Assembly (NCBI GenBank): GCA_964479445.1
Contig: CAYZMH010000041.1
Span: 1 to 29,439 of the forward strand
Direction: 5' to 3'
From: CAYZMH01 sp964479445
Lineage (GTDB): Bacteria; Bacteroidota; Bacteroidia; Bacteroidales; GCA-2748055
Length of the DNA stretch: 29,439 nt
This document shows, one piece after another, positions 1 through 8,580 of the stretch. Both the position numbers and the translations under genes were made by a program. The notes beneath the pieces were generated by a model. The model searched no databases, was not told the DNA's origin, and saw only the letters and a program-made list of their open reading frames with translations. Position 1 is the stretch's first letter; each line of letters starts with the position of its first letter.

Positions 1-1770
1 ATCGGGTATTCATTTAAGAATGAATTCTCGGAACGTTCCCGGTGGGAAGAGTCCACCCGGCAGTGGTTTCAATCGATCGACCGGCATATCGGGAAAAACC
101 TTGAAAAACCGCAACTTCCCCGGAATGAGCAGTGGGAAGAGCTGTTTGAGACCAATGCCACCAAATCGGTTACAGGTACGGCCGTGGAACCTTTCATTGA
201 GGTGGAGTGGGATCAATCTTCCGGATGGAATCAATATTGTCCGGAAGATTCGGATGGACCCGGCGGTCATGCCTACGTAGGATGTGTAGCCGTATCCATG
301 GCCCAGGCTATGTCGGTCTACCAGTATCCTGAGCGACCTACGGGAGAACATGGATATAACTCCAGCAATTACGGGTATATCTATCTGAATTATGATAACC
401 AGCCTGCTTATGACTGGAATTCCATGTCCCTGAAAAGTGCGGATGATGAAAATGCCCGCCTTCTTTACCACCTTGCGGTAAGTGTGGATATGGGCTTCAG
501 TGCCTTCGGTTCAGGGGCCTATACCAGCAAAGCACCCGGTGTATTGCGCAACTATTTCGGATACTCCGAATCCCTTACCTACAAGCGAAGGTCAGGTTAC
601 GAAAAGGAGGAGTGGAAGCAGATGCTGATCGATGACCTGTTGCAGGGACGACCGATTATCTATTCCGGGGACGGCGATAACGGGGAAGCCGGGCATGCCT
701 TTAACATCGATGGGGTGGGTGCAGGCGGAAACTATTTTTCGTTTAATTGGGGTTGGTCTGGAGAAGGGAATGGATTTTATGCTATTGATGCCATTATCCC
801 GACCGATGATAATGGAAATGAAATAGGTGGAAATTTTACTTACAACCAGGCTGCCGTGCTGGGCATCCGTCCCCCCGAGGCCGGTCCGTTCGACATCGAC
901 CTGGTGAACCTGGAGGTGTATGACCAGCAGCCGGAAGGAACGCCTGTGGGAATGGTTGATGTGGAGGATGAATACGAGGAGAATGTCTATACCTATACCC
1001 TGAAGGGTCATTTCAACGTCTTGCTGGATGATTACGGTCCGGCCAATTTCTACATAGAAAACGATTCCCTGAAGACTAAAAAAGTGTTCGATGCCGAAGA
1101 AAAGGATTCCGATTTTCTTGTCATCGAGGTAACCGACACAGCCGGTAATTTTTACCGGGAAGAATTCACCATCCCCATCCGGAAATTCTATTTCGGTCCC
1201 ACAGCCATGTCGCTTTCAGCCAATGAGGTGGAAGAGGGGAAGAACCCGGGTTATTTTGTGGGAGAACTCAACGTGGAGGATGATATCGCTTCCAATACAT
1301 ACAACTATTCCTGCACCGGCGGCTATGATCCCGGGAGCCTGGATGATTCCCAGTGCTTCGAGATACGGAACGACTCGCTGTTTACTTCCCGCATGTTCTA
1401 TAAATCGGAAGGGGAAACATTTTATGTGAATATCGAACTGACCGATGCGCATGACCATACCCTTACCGAACAGTTTGAGATAGAGATTGTCGATAACCAG
1501 AGTGGAACGGCAGGGATGCAGGATGAACTGTTCCGGGATGTGACCATCTATCCCAATCCGGCCTCAGACCACATCACCCTGGAAACAGGCCGCTCCGGTG
1601 TCAACCGGCTGGAGATGGAAATTTACAGCATGACCGGTCAGCAGCGCTACAGCTTCAACGTCTCGAGCGGCGAGCGGGTTACCCTGTCAGATCTGCCCAG
1701 GGGCACCTACCTGGTCAGGATCCGGACCGAAGCCGGCTCAGCCTACCGCAAACTGATCATTGCAAAATAG
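1..1770 (+). CDS. Peptidase C10 (streptopain-family) secreted cysteine protease with T9SS sorting domain, 5' end outside window
   Basis: The reading frame is open from base 1, so the signal peptide and most of the propeptide lie upstream of the window. Numbering codons from base 1, the catalytic Cys is codon 95 in the context YVGCVAVSMAQ and the catalytic His is codon 232 in GHAFNIDG, followed by NWGWSG, the usual C10 arrangement. After the protease domain (to about codon 290) come two beta-rich, cadherin-like repeats (about 295-395 and 400-495), each carrying an IxNDSL motif. The last 80 or so residues form a type A T9SS sorting domain, from IYPNPASD to GTYLVRI near the C terminus. By family knowledge this is an exported endopeptidase, removed from its propeptide on activation and sorted across the outer membrane by the PorU system. 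Substrate is unknown. The family call is firm; the repeat call is moderate. Confidence 0.93.
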   Translation: MGYSFKNEFSERSRWEESTRQWFQSIDRHIGKNLEKPQLPRNEQWEELFETNATKSVTGTAVEPFIEVEWDQSSGWNQYCPEDSDGPGGHAYVGCVAVSMAQAMSVYQYPERPTGEHGYNSSNYGYIYLNYDNQPAYDWNSMSLKSADDENARLLYHLAVSVDMGFSAFGSGAYTSKAPGVLRNYFGYSESLTYKRRSGYEKEEWKQMLIDDLLQGRPIIYSGDGDNGEAGHAFNIDGVGAGGNYFSFNWGWSGEGNGFYAIDAIIPTDDNGNEIGGNFTYNQAAVLGIRPPEAGPFDIDLVNLEVYDQQPEGTPVGMVDVEDEYEENVYTYTLKGHFNVLLDDYGPANFYIENDSLKTKKVFDAEEKDSDFLVIEVTDTAGNFYREEFTIPIRKFYFGPTAMSLSANEVEEGKNPGYFVGELNVEDDIASNTYNYSCTGGYDPGSLDDSQCFEIRNDSLFTSRMFYKSEGETFYVNIELTDAHDHTLTEQFEIEIVDNQSGTAGMQDELFRDVTIYPNPASDHITLETGRSGVNRLEMEIYSMTGQQRYSFNVSSGERVTLSDLPRGTYLVRIRTEAGSAYRKLIIAK

Positions 1771-1792
1771 GTGTGGAAAAAACACATTTACA

Positions 1793-1822
1793 CCCCCGGA
1801 ATAAACCTTCCGGGGGTTTTTT
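1793..1822 (+). terminator. Rho-independent terminator of the C10 protease gene
   Basis: A perfect 9-bp stem CCCCCGGAA / TTCCGGGGG (1793-1801 with 1808-1816) encloses a 6-base loop and is followed by six T residues at 1817-1822. It begins 22 bases after the protease stop codon. Confidence 0.9.
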
Positions 1823-1863
1823 ATGCGGGAACTGACCAAAAAATACCTTATGCAGGTTTTAAT

Positions 1864-1886
1864 ACCGGAATGAGCCCCGGTTTTTT
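1864..1886 (+). terminator. Weak second terminator hairpin
   Basis: A 5-bp stem ACCGG / CCGGT (1864-1868 with 1877-1881) leads into a run of T at 1881-1886. It lies about 40 bases after the stronger terminator and may be a backup. The short stem keeps confidence low. Nothing else is seen between 1887 and the cysD promoter. Confidence 0.4.
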
Positions 1887-1980
1887 GGGTAAAAAGAGCC
1901 GCGGATTTGTGTGTATTACCCGGCAACAACGACAAGTCTCCCTTTCCCCGTACAGATATCCTTATTACAAATCATTTTTA

Positions 1981-1988
1981 TATCTTTG
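1981..1988 (+). promoter_or_regulatory. Bacteroidetes-type -7 box for cysDN
   Basis: TATCTTTG matches the TAnnTTTG consensus of the Bacteroidetes primary sigma factor and is followed by C. It lies 34 bases before the cysD start. I do not see a good TTTG-type -33 box at 19-21 bases upstream. Confidence 0.55.
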
Positions 1989-2022
1989 CTCCCCTAAATG
2001 TCAACCTTATTAACGGTACGTT

Positions 2023-2928
2023 ATGAGTGATTATTCCATTACCCATCTCAGGGAGCTAGAGGCAGAGGCGATCTATGTGATCCGCGAGGTGGCCGCGCAG
2101 TTTGAGAAACCGGTGCTGCTCTTTTCCGGGGGGAAAGATTCCATCGTGATGTACTACCTGGCGCGGAAAGCATTCTGGCCCCAGCTGGTACCCTTTCCGT
2201 GCATGCACATCGATACCGGGCATAACTTCCCGGAAACCATTGAGTTTCGTGACCGGTTGATGGAAGAGACCGGCGGGCGCGTGCTGGTGAAGTATGTGCA
2301 GGATACCATTAACTCCGGCAAGGTGGTGGAGGAGAAGGGACCCAATGCCAGCCGGAACATGCTGCAGACCGTTACCCTGCTGGATGCTATCGAGGAACAC
2401 AAGTTTGATGCAGCGCTGGGTGGCGGCAGAAGGGATGAGGAGAAGGCACGTGCCAAGGAGCGCTTCTTCTCCCACAGGGACGATTTCGGACAGTGGGATC
2501 CCAAGAACCAGCGCCCCGAGTTGTGGAATATTTTCAACGGGAGAAAGGTCATGGGCGAGCACTTCCGGGTGTTTCCGCTGAGTAACTGGACCGAGATGGA
2601 TGTATGGCAATATATCTACATGGAAGATATTGAGATACCCAACCTCTACTTCACCCATAAACGGGAAGTATTCAACCGGGATGGCGTATGGTTGGCCAAA
2701 GCCGATTTCATGGAACTGAAGAAAGGGGAGGAGTATGAAACCCGCGATGTACGATGCCGCACCATCGGCGATATTACCTGTACGGGTCTGACCCTCTCCA
2801 AGGCCGATACACTGGAGGATATAATCCTTGAGGTAGCGGCTGCCCGCTCCACCGAGCGCGGGGGAAGATATGATGATAAACGCTCCGAAGCGGCCATGGA
2901 AGACCGCAAAAAAGAGGGGTACTTCTAG
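2023..2928 (+). CDS. cysD: Sulfate adenylyltransferase subunit 2
   Basis: This is the nucleotide-alpha-hydrolase subunit of ATP sulfurylase, which with CysN adenylates sulfate to APS in the cytoplasm. The PP-loop signature SGGKDS is at residues 35-40, and the family-specific GGGRRDEEKARAKER block is at about 133-147. The C-terminal part contains the RTIGDITCTG stretch. Length (301 aa) equals that of the enterobacterial protein. It lies 34 bases before cysN on the same strand, with one recognisable promoter upstream, so the two are probably one transcript. No cysC, cysH, cysQ, sulfate transporter or sulfite reductase is present in the window, so the sink for APS (assimilation or sulfation) cannot be read here. 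Confidence 0.97.
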   Translation: MSDYSITHLRELEAEAIYVIREVAAQFEKPVLLFSGGKDSIVMYYLARKAFWPQLVPFPCMHIDTGHNFPETIEFRDRLMEETGGRVLVKYVQDTINSGKVVEEKGPNASRNMLQTVTLLDAIEEHKFDAALGGGRRDEEKARAKERFFSHRDDFGQWDPKNQRPELWNIFNGRKVMGEHFRVFPLSNWTEMDVWQYIYMEDIEIPNLYFTHKREVFNRDGVWLAKADFMELKKGEEYETRDVRCRTIGDITCTGLTLSKADTLEDIILEVAAARSTERGGRYDDKRSEAAMEDRKKEGYF

Positions 2929-2962
2929 ATAATTGATAGCGGTTTGTAACATCCGCTGAGCA

Positions 2963-4279
2963 ATGTCACCGATGGATAACAATCAAGAGCAACACCAAAT
3001 GGATACCTCAACCAACCCAACCCAGGGATACCTGGATATGGAACTGCTGCGGTTTACCACAGCAGGTAGTGTAGATGATGGAAAAAGCACCCTGATCGGC
3101 CGCCTTCTTTTTGATTCCAAGGCGATCTTCGAAGACCAGATGGAAGCCCTGGAACTGGCCAGTCAGCACCGCGGCGAGGAGCAGGTGAACCTGGCCCTTT
3201 TAACAGACGGACTGCGGGCGGAACGCGAACAGGGGATCACCATTGATGTGGCCTACCGCTACTTCGCCACTCCGAAGAGGAAATTTATAATCGCTGATAC
3301 CCCTGGTCATGTGCAGTATACCCGGAACATGGTCACCGGTGCTTCCACCGCCAACCTGGCGATTATCCTGGTGGATGCGCGCAACGGGGTACTCGAGCAA
3401 ACAATCCGTCACTCCTATATCGCCACCCTCCTGGGAATTCCCCATATTGCTATTTGCATTAACAAAATGGACCTGGTGGATTATAAGGAGGAGGTCTATG
3501 AAACGATCATCAAACAGTTTGAACCGTTCAAGAAGTATCTCAATATTGAGGATGTACGGTTCATTCCCATCAGTGCGCTGAAGGGAGATAACGTGGTGAC
3601 CGGCAGTAAAAATATGGACTGGTACGAGGGTCCGACCCTCCTGGAACTGCTGGAGACCATCGACATTACCAGCGATGAGGATTTTGACAACAAGCGGTTC
3701 CCGGTTCAGTACGTGGTGAGACCACAACGGGACGAATTTCATGATTATCGCAGTTACGCGGGACGTATCGCCGGCGGCGTGTTCAAACCGGGCGATAAGG
3801 TGACGGTGCTTCCGGGCGGACAGGAGACCACGCTCAGGTCCATCGATGTGATGGAAGAGGAGTTGGAGTATGCCTTCCCTCCTCAATCAGTGGCTTTCAG
3901 ACTCGCTGATGACATAGATATCAGCCGGGGAGATATGATCGTGGATGCCCATGACAAACCGCAGGTCGGACAGGAGATCGAAATGATGGTCTGCTGGCTG
4001 GGAGAAAAGCCCATGACCCTGGGCGGGAAATACACCGTCCGTCATACCACCGCCGAACTGCGATGCATTATCCGCGATGTAAAGTATAAAGTGGATATCA
4101 ATACCCTGGACAAACTGGAGGGTGATAAGGATGTTGCCCTGAATGAGATCGCCTGCCTCCAGGTCAAAACCAGCAAGCCTATCTTCTACGATCCATACAA
4201 AGAGAACAGGATTACCGGCAGCATCAGTATTATTGACGAAGGTACCAACAATACCGTGGGTGCGGGCATGATCCTTTGA
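2963..4279 (+). CDS. cysN: Sulfate adenylyltransferase subunit 1 (GTPase)
   Basis: This EF-Tu-like GTPase drives the CysD reaction. G-domain motifs are clear: P-loop GSVDDGKS at residues 35-42, GITID at 91-95, DTPGH at 112-116 and NKMD at 167-170. Two beta-barrel domains follow (about 235-430). The protein ends at residue 438 after the third domain, so no APS kinase (CysC) is fused to it, unlike the NodQ-type enzymes. Residues 1-20 are polar, Gln-rich and probably disordered. Met4 and Met13 are alternative starts, and I cannot choose between them from a ribosome-binding site. The following 63 bases hold no gene. Confidence 0.97.
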   Translation: MSPMDNNQEQHQMDTSTNPTQGYLDMELLRFTTAGSVDDGKSTLIGRLLFDSKAIFEDQMEALELASQHRGEEQVNLALLTDGLRAEREQGITIDVAYRYFATPKRKFIIADTPGHVQYTRNMVTGASTANLAIILVDARNGVLEQTIRHSYIATLLGIPHIAICINKMDLVDYKEEVYETIIKQFEPFKKYLNIEDVRFIPISALKGDNVVTGSKNMDWYEGPTLLELLETIDITSDEDFDNKRFPVQYVVRPQRDEFHDYRSYAGRIAGGVFKPGDKVTVLPGGQETTLRSIDVMEEELEYAFPPQSVAFRLADDIDISRGDMIVDAHDKPQVGQEIEMMVCWLGEKPMTLGGKYTVRHTTAELRCIIRDVKYKVDINTLDKLEGDKDVALNEIACLQVKTSKPIFYDPYKENRITGSISIIDEGTNNTVGAGMIL

Positions 4280-4342
4280 TCTGGCGTGTGACCCGGTAAT
4301 GCATTCCCCGTCGCAACACCCCTTGGTCAACCATCGCGGATA

Positions 4343-4777
4343 TTACTTCTTCAACGACTGTAGAAAATCTACAATAACTTCGTCATGATCAAAGGCGAGT
4401 GGCGGCAGTTGGTGGATTCCGAACCACCGTTCCTCTTTCGCATCATCTCCTGCGGCAGGACGCCCCAGCTCCGGGCGCCATGCAAGGGTGAAAACCTGCG
4501 TAACGGTTCTTCCGCGGGGATCGCGCCCCGGACGGTCATAGGTGTCAAATTTCACCAGCCTGTTGGCCTCTATGCCGGTCTCTTCTCTGAGCTCTCTCCT
4601 GGCGGCCTCTTCAAGCGTTTCATCCATATTCATGAATCCACCCGGAAGCGCCCACATCTCTTTGAAGGGCTCATGCTTTCTCTGTATGAGAAGGATTTTA
4701 CCAGGGGAATCCCGGAAATCTGTTACAATGATGTCGGCCGTGACGGCCGGACGTGGATATTGGTAAGTATAACTCAT
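4343..4777 (-). CDS. Nudix hydrolase
   Basis: A 144-residue single-domain Nudix protein. The Nudix box fits GX5EX7REUXEEXGU exactly: Gly47, Glu53, then REL at 61-63 and EETGI at 65-69, which supply the Mg2+-binding glutamates. The N-terminal TADIIV strand and the LLIQRKHEPFKEMWALPGG stretch resemble the ADP-ribose pyrophosphatase-like branch found widely in Bacteroidetes. The substrate cannot be fixed from sequence; ADP-ribose, other NDP-X compounds or oxidised nucleotides are possible. It converges on cysN and lies 42 bases downstream of the NlpC/P60 gene on the same strand, so the two may be cotranscribed. Confidence 0.9.
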   Translation of the reverse strand: MSYTYQYPRPAVTADIIVTDFRDSPGKILLIQRKHEPFKEMWALPGGFMNMDETLEEAARRELREETGIEANRLVKFDTYDRPGRDPRGRTVTQVFTLAWRPELGRPAAGDDAKEERWFGIHQLPPLAFDHDEVIVDFLQSLKK

Positions 4778-4819
4778 AGGTTTTTGTAAATCTGCCGAGA
4801 CCTGCTCCTTTTACAGCTA

Positions 4820-5581
4820 TTACTCCAGGTGCTTGATCAGGCGCAGGGTGTGGGTATATCGCTGTTTATCCCGGTTAAATATCCCCTGTTGATCGATAGG
4901 GTCGATACGCACCTCCCCGTGGGCGTGGAGGAGCTGACCTGTTTCCAGGAAGATACCCACGTGGATAATCACCCCCTCTTCGTTGTCAAAAAATGCCAGG
5001 TCACCCTCTCCCGCTTCATGGGGGAAACTCAGGGTCTGACCGATCCCTGCCTGTTCTGAGGAGTCCCTGGGCATGGATATATTCCGGAGGAGGCACATGT
5101 ACTGGGTGAGCCCGGAGCAATCAAAACCAAAACCCGAGCGCCCTCCCCAGATGTAGGGAACAGATATCACCTGCAGTGCAGCCTCCCGGAAGCGCTCCTG
5201 CGCTTCTCCCGGCACCATCCGTTCACCCTCGAAACGGTAGGAGCGATTCCTGATACGAATCATATCCCCTTCCAGCGCCGGCAGCAACGATCCTGCCGGG
5301 AGCAGGATGGGATGACCGGCACCTTCAGGTTCAAGCCGCGCCAAGGGGGAGATGACCAGGGAATCGGGTTCAAATCCCTCCTCTGCAGGAGTAAAAAGGC
5401 TGCCATCAATCCAGCCGGTGTAGGAATCGGTTTTCATCTCAATTCGAAGCCATCCCGATATCTCCTCCAGTACCCGGTAGCCTTCCCCGAACACAAGCTG
5501 ACTCACCATTTCGGCGCTTTCGGCCGGTTCGGCACGCAGTGGTATGAACCCGGATGTACATATACCCTCTCTCATGGTCAC
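4820..5581 (-). CDS. SH3-domain NlpC/P60 peptidase (dipeptidyl-peptidase VI-like)
   Basis: Residues 1-65 look like a bacterial SH3 domain (GICTSGFIPLRAEP, then GWLRIEM and GWID). A linker and probable second SH3-like segment run to about 125, and residues 130-253 are the NlpC/P60 domain. Catalytic Cys155 lies in FDCSGL and the His207 in HVGIFL; His219 or His221 may complete the triad. There is no signal peptide, as in the cytosolic gamma-D-glutamyl-L-diamino-acid endopeptidase of Bacillus sphaericus. By analogy it probably trims recycled murein tripeptides inside the cell. Met1 and Met3 are both possible starts; the conserved sequence begins at about residue 4. Confidence 0.9.
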   Translation of the reverse strand: MTMREGICTSGFIPLRAEPAESAEMVSQLVFGEGYRVLEEISGWLRIEMKTDSYTGWIDGSLFTPAEEGFEPDSLVISPLARLEPEGAGHPILLPAGSLLPALEGDMIRIRNRSYRFEGERMVPGEAQERFREAALQVISVPYIWGGRSGFGFDCSGLTQYMCLLRNISMPRDSSEQAGIGQTLSFPHEAGEGDLAFFDNEEGVIIHVGIFLETGQLLHAHGEVRIDPIDQQGIFNRDKQRYTHTLRLIKHLE

Positions 5582-5819
5582 TCACATTTTAATACGAAAA
5601 TACAAAAGATATCGGAATTGGAGCTGCAGGGAGATGCTTCGTATTATATACAACCGGTTATCCCTGGATCAAATTAGCCCCGGGAGATGAAAAAAGGGTG
5701 CAGGTGATTGAACATTAGGGGGATGGAATTTGTATTATTGCCGGACTGTGTGAAGGTTCATTCGCTGATTTGAAAAAAAAATGCTACTTTGCCGCACACG
5801 CTAACAAATCCCACCTCTT

Positions 5820-7892
5820 ATGAATTGGTTCAAACGCATCGCTGCATTCTGGAAAACAATACAGGTAGTGTTGCTCTACCTGGTGAGCATCACCCTGGTA
5901 TTCCTCATGTATCCCCGGGAAGGCAAGTTCCAGTATGAGTATACCAAGAATAAACCATGGATGCACCAGGACCTGATTGCCCCGTTCGATTTTCCCATCT
6001 ACAAGGATGAGGCAAGGCTGAACGAGGAGCGGGACAGTATCGCCGAGCATACCCCATTGCATTTCACCGTGGACACCACGGTGGTCCATGAGATGCTGGC
6101 CGTTTTCCGGAGCGACTACAATCTCAGTGAAGAGGCTGACCGGTTGGATGAACCGGTATCCGGACCGGAGGAGCAGATGATTGACACCCTCCCGGGTCTT
6201 TTGCAGCATCTTTACAGCAGGGGCGTCATTGAGAGACATCCGGTAATGCAATCCCTTCAGTCCGATGAGCCGGTGATGGTGGTGCAACGCCAGGTGGCGG
6301 AACAGAGCACCCTGGAAGAGCTTTTCAATGAAAAAGAGGCGTATGAATACCTGGTGGATAAGTTAAGGGAAGTGACACTCTTGTCGGAGAATGATATCGT
6401 GGCAGAAGTGCCCCTTACGGAATACATCCGTCCCAACGTGCTATACGATCAATCCATGACGGAAAAGGTGGCCGAGTCGCGCCTTGACCAGCTGGCCAGG
6501 ACCCAGGGAATGGTGCAATCGGGTCAGATCATTATCAATCGGGGGGAGCTGGTTTCCCAGGGCAAATACCGGCTCATCGAGTCGTTGCGTCAGGAGTACG
6601 AGACCAATCCAAATGTAAGCAAGAATTATCCCATGCTCTACCTGGGGCAGTTTATTTTGATCGCCCTGCTTTTCCTGGCTCTTTTCTGGTATGTTTCCAA
6701 CTTCCGCCAGGAGATGATGAGCAGCCGTACCCAGACGCTGTTTATCCTGCTGCTGGTCCTGGTGATGGTCGCTCTTACCAATGTAACTGTAAACACCGAA
6801 TCGATCAGTTATTTTGTGATCCCCTTTGCCATCATTCCCATCTTCCTGAAAACCTTTTATAACGTGCGGTTCGCCCTTTTTGTCCATACCCTGATCCTGC
6901 TGCTGGCGGGATTCTGGGTGCCCAACAGTTACCAGTTTATCCTGATCAATTTCCTGGCCGGGGTGGTGGCCGTATTCAGTATGCGCTCGTATTACAAGCG
7001 GGGAATTCTCTTTTATATAGCGCTTTTTGTGGCCCTCACCTACATGCTGCTTTACATCATCCTCTCCCTGTTGCAGGAAGGAACTTTTGAAGGGGTCAAC
7101 TGGTTTGATCTTTTGTGGTTTGCAGGAAACGGATTACTGATTCTGACCGTCTATCCGTTGATTTACCTTTTTGAGCGACTGTTCGGATTCCTGTCCGATG
7201 CCACCCTTTTCGAGTTGTCCGATACCAACCAGCCCCTGCTCCGTAAACTGGCAGAAAAGGCACCGGGAACATTCCAGCACTCCCTTCAGGTGGCAAACCT
7301 GGCCGAGGAAGCGGTACTCAAAGTGGGGGGTAATCCCCTGCTGGTGCGTACCGGAGCCCTCTACCACGATATCGGGAAGATGGATAACCCGTATTACTTT
7401 ATCGAAAACCAGCGAAACGATCACAATCCGCATAAAAATACCGATTTCAAAACAAGTGCTCGCATTATCATCGACCATGTAAAAAGGGGCGTGGAGATTG
7501 CAAAAAAATCAAACCTGCCCAGGGGCATTATCGATTTTATCTGCACCCATCACGGCACCAGTACCGTTCAATACTTCTACCGCTCCTATCTCAATGATAA
7601 CCCGGGGGAAGAGGTGGATATTGAAGAATTCAGGTACCCCGGACCGAAACCGCATACCAGGGAGATGGCGGTACTGATGATCGCCGACTCCGTGGAGGCT
7701 GCATCCCGCAGTCTTAAAGAGATTGACGAAAAGAAGATTAACGAGCTGGTGGACAAGATCGTGGAGCGTCAGACACAGGAGGAGCAGTATACGGAAGCGG
7801 ATATTACGTTCCGGGACCTCACGGAGATTAAGAAAATCTTCAAATCCAAACTGATCAATATTTACCACGCGCGGATTGAATACCCGGAGTAG
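5820..7892 (+). CDS. pgpH: 7TM-HD phosphohydrolase, probable c-di-AMP phosphodiesterase PgpH
   Basis: The order of parts is that of the PgpH family. There is one N-terminal membrane segment (about 15-31), a long extracytoplasmic 7TMR-HDED domain (about 45-270), about seven membrane helices (about 275-465) and a cytoplasmic HD domain (about 480-650). Metal-binding residues are visible: His487 in FQHSLQVA, His516-Asp517 in YHDIGK, His577-His578 in THHGT and the later IADSVEAASR aspartate. Listeria PgpH hydrolyses c-di-AMP to pApA, and the same role is inferred here; no diadenylate cyclase is in the window. The 690-aa length is normal. It ends 7 bases before the end of the converging lolA-like gene. 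The 5582-5819 gap upstream holds a possible TACTTTG box at 5785-5791 and nothing else I can identify. Confidence 0.94.
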   Translation: MNWFKRIAAFWKTIQVVLLYLVSITLVFLMYPREGKFQYEYTKNKPWMHQDLIAPFDFPIYKDEARLNEERDSIAEHTPLHFTVDTTVVHEMLAVFRSDYNLSEEADRLDEPVSGPEEQMIDTLPGLLQHLYSRGVIERHPVMQSLQSDEPVMVVQRQVAEQSTLEELFNEKEAYEYLVDKLREVTLLSENDIVAEVPLTEYIRPNVLYDQSMTEKVAESRLDQLARTQGMVQSGQIIINRGELVSQGKYRLIESLRQEYETNPNVSKNYPMLYLGQFILIALLFLALFWYVSNFRQEMMSSRTQTLFILLLVLVMVALTNVTVNTESISYFVIPFAIIPIFLKTFYNVRFALFVHTLILLLAGFWVPNSYQFILINFLAGVVAVFSMRSYYKRGILFYIALFVALTYMLLYIILSLLQEGTFEGVNWFDLLWFAGNGLLILTVYPLIYLFERLFGFLSDATLFELSDTNQPLLRKLAEKAPGTFQHSLQVANLAEEAVLKVGGNPLLVRTGALYHDIGKMDNPYYFIENQRNDHNPHKNTDFKTSARIIIDHVKRGVEIAKKSNLPRGIIDFICTHHGTSTVQYFYRSYLNDNPGEEVDIEEFRYPGPKPHTREMAVLMIADSVEAASRSLKEIDEKKINELVDKIVERQTQEEQYTEADITFRDLTEIKKIFKSKLINIYHARIEYPE

Positions 7893-7899
7893 CGGATCC

Positions 7900-8577
7900 T
7901 CAGATCAGTTCAATCACCTCGGTATCGGGGTAATCATCCGGGTTAAAACGGAAAAATGACGCTTTATAATCGGGCTTTTCGGTCAGACTGGTGATGATCA
8001 TGGTGTATAGAATGCCCTCTTTATGCCGCACCCGGATGGCTTTCAGGTCCCCGGAAACCTGCTCGGTGTAGAGTTTCAGCAGGGCATACGGACCATTCAG
8101 TTCCCGGGGATAGAGCTGGATCTCATCCACCGGGAATCCCCGGAACATCCCCTCGCCGATAAACCGGTATTTAAACTCTTCGCGATAGTTTCGCAGCAGC
8201 CTGATCGGGTCGGAGAACATGAACTCGCTGTCATCGGGATCGGGTTCGCTTACATACACCTCCTGTACCTCCAGGTTCTGGGAGTACTGCTTCTCGCCGT
8301 CAAAGTAGACGATCACCTCGTCCATGACGATCTTGTACTTCTCATTCATCAGGAAGAGGGTACCGCTTCCCTCGATCTTCTCTTCGGTCTGAAGATCCTC
8401 GCGCATATAATTAAACCTGATCTCCAGTGCTTTCCCCGCATCAACCTGTCCGGACACCGATTCCAGGTAGGGCTCTGCGGCAGGGTCCTGGGCTTTCGAC
8501 AGATCGGGGGTGTCCTGGCTGCAAAGGGGCGCTGTTACAAGCAGCATTACCGGGATTATCATTGCTTTCATGGGCAT
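7900..8577 (-). CDS. lolA: LolA-like outer-membrane lipoprotein carrier protein
   Basis: Residues 1-20 form a signal peptide ending at about LCSQ. The rest is a 200-residue beta-rich domain of the LolA/LolB fold, with the GSGTLFLMNEKYKI and YPREL strands and a C-terminal FRFNPDDYPDTEVIELI-like end that is usual for Bacteroidetes LolA proteins (cited only as a family resemblance). LolA ferries lipoproteins across the periplasm from LolCDE to the outer membrane. It starts 3 bases after the ftsK stop codon, which points to cotranscription and perhaps translational coupling. The ftsK-lolA neighbourhood is common in this phylum. Met3 (8571) is an alternative start. Confidence 0.82.
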   Translation of the reverse strand: MPMKAMIIPVMLLVTAPLCSQDTPDLSKAQDPAAEPYLESVSGQVDAGKALEIRFNYMREDLQTEEKIEGSGTLFLMNEKYKIVMDEVIVYFDGEKQYSQNLEVQEVYVSEPDPDDSEFMFSDPIRLLRNYREEFKYRFIGEGMFRGFPVDEIQLYPRELNGPYALLKLYTEQVSGDLKAIRVRHKEGILYTMIITSLTEKPDYKASFFRFNPDDYPDTEVIELI

Positions 8578-8580
8578 TGT

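Noticed and set aside
2056..2982. A 308-codon minus-strand frame over cysD.
   Set aside because: cysD is certain by its motifs. The opposite frame shows no domain and is a by-product of codon bias.
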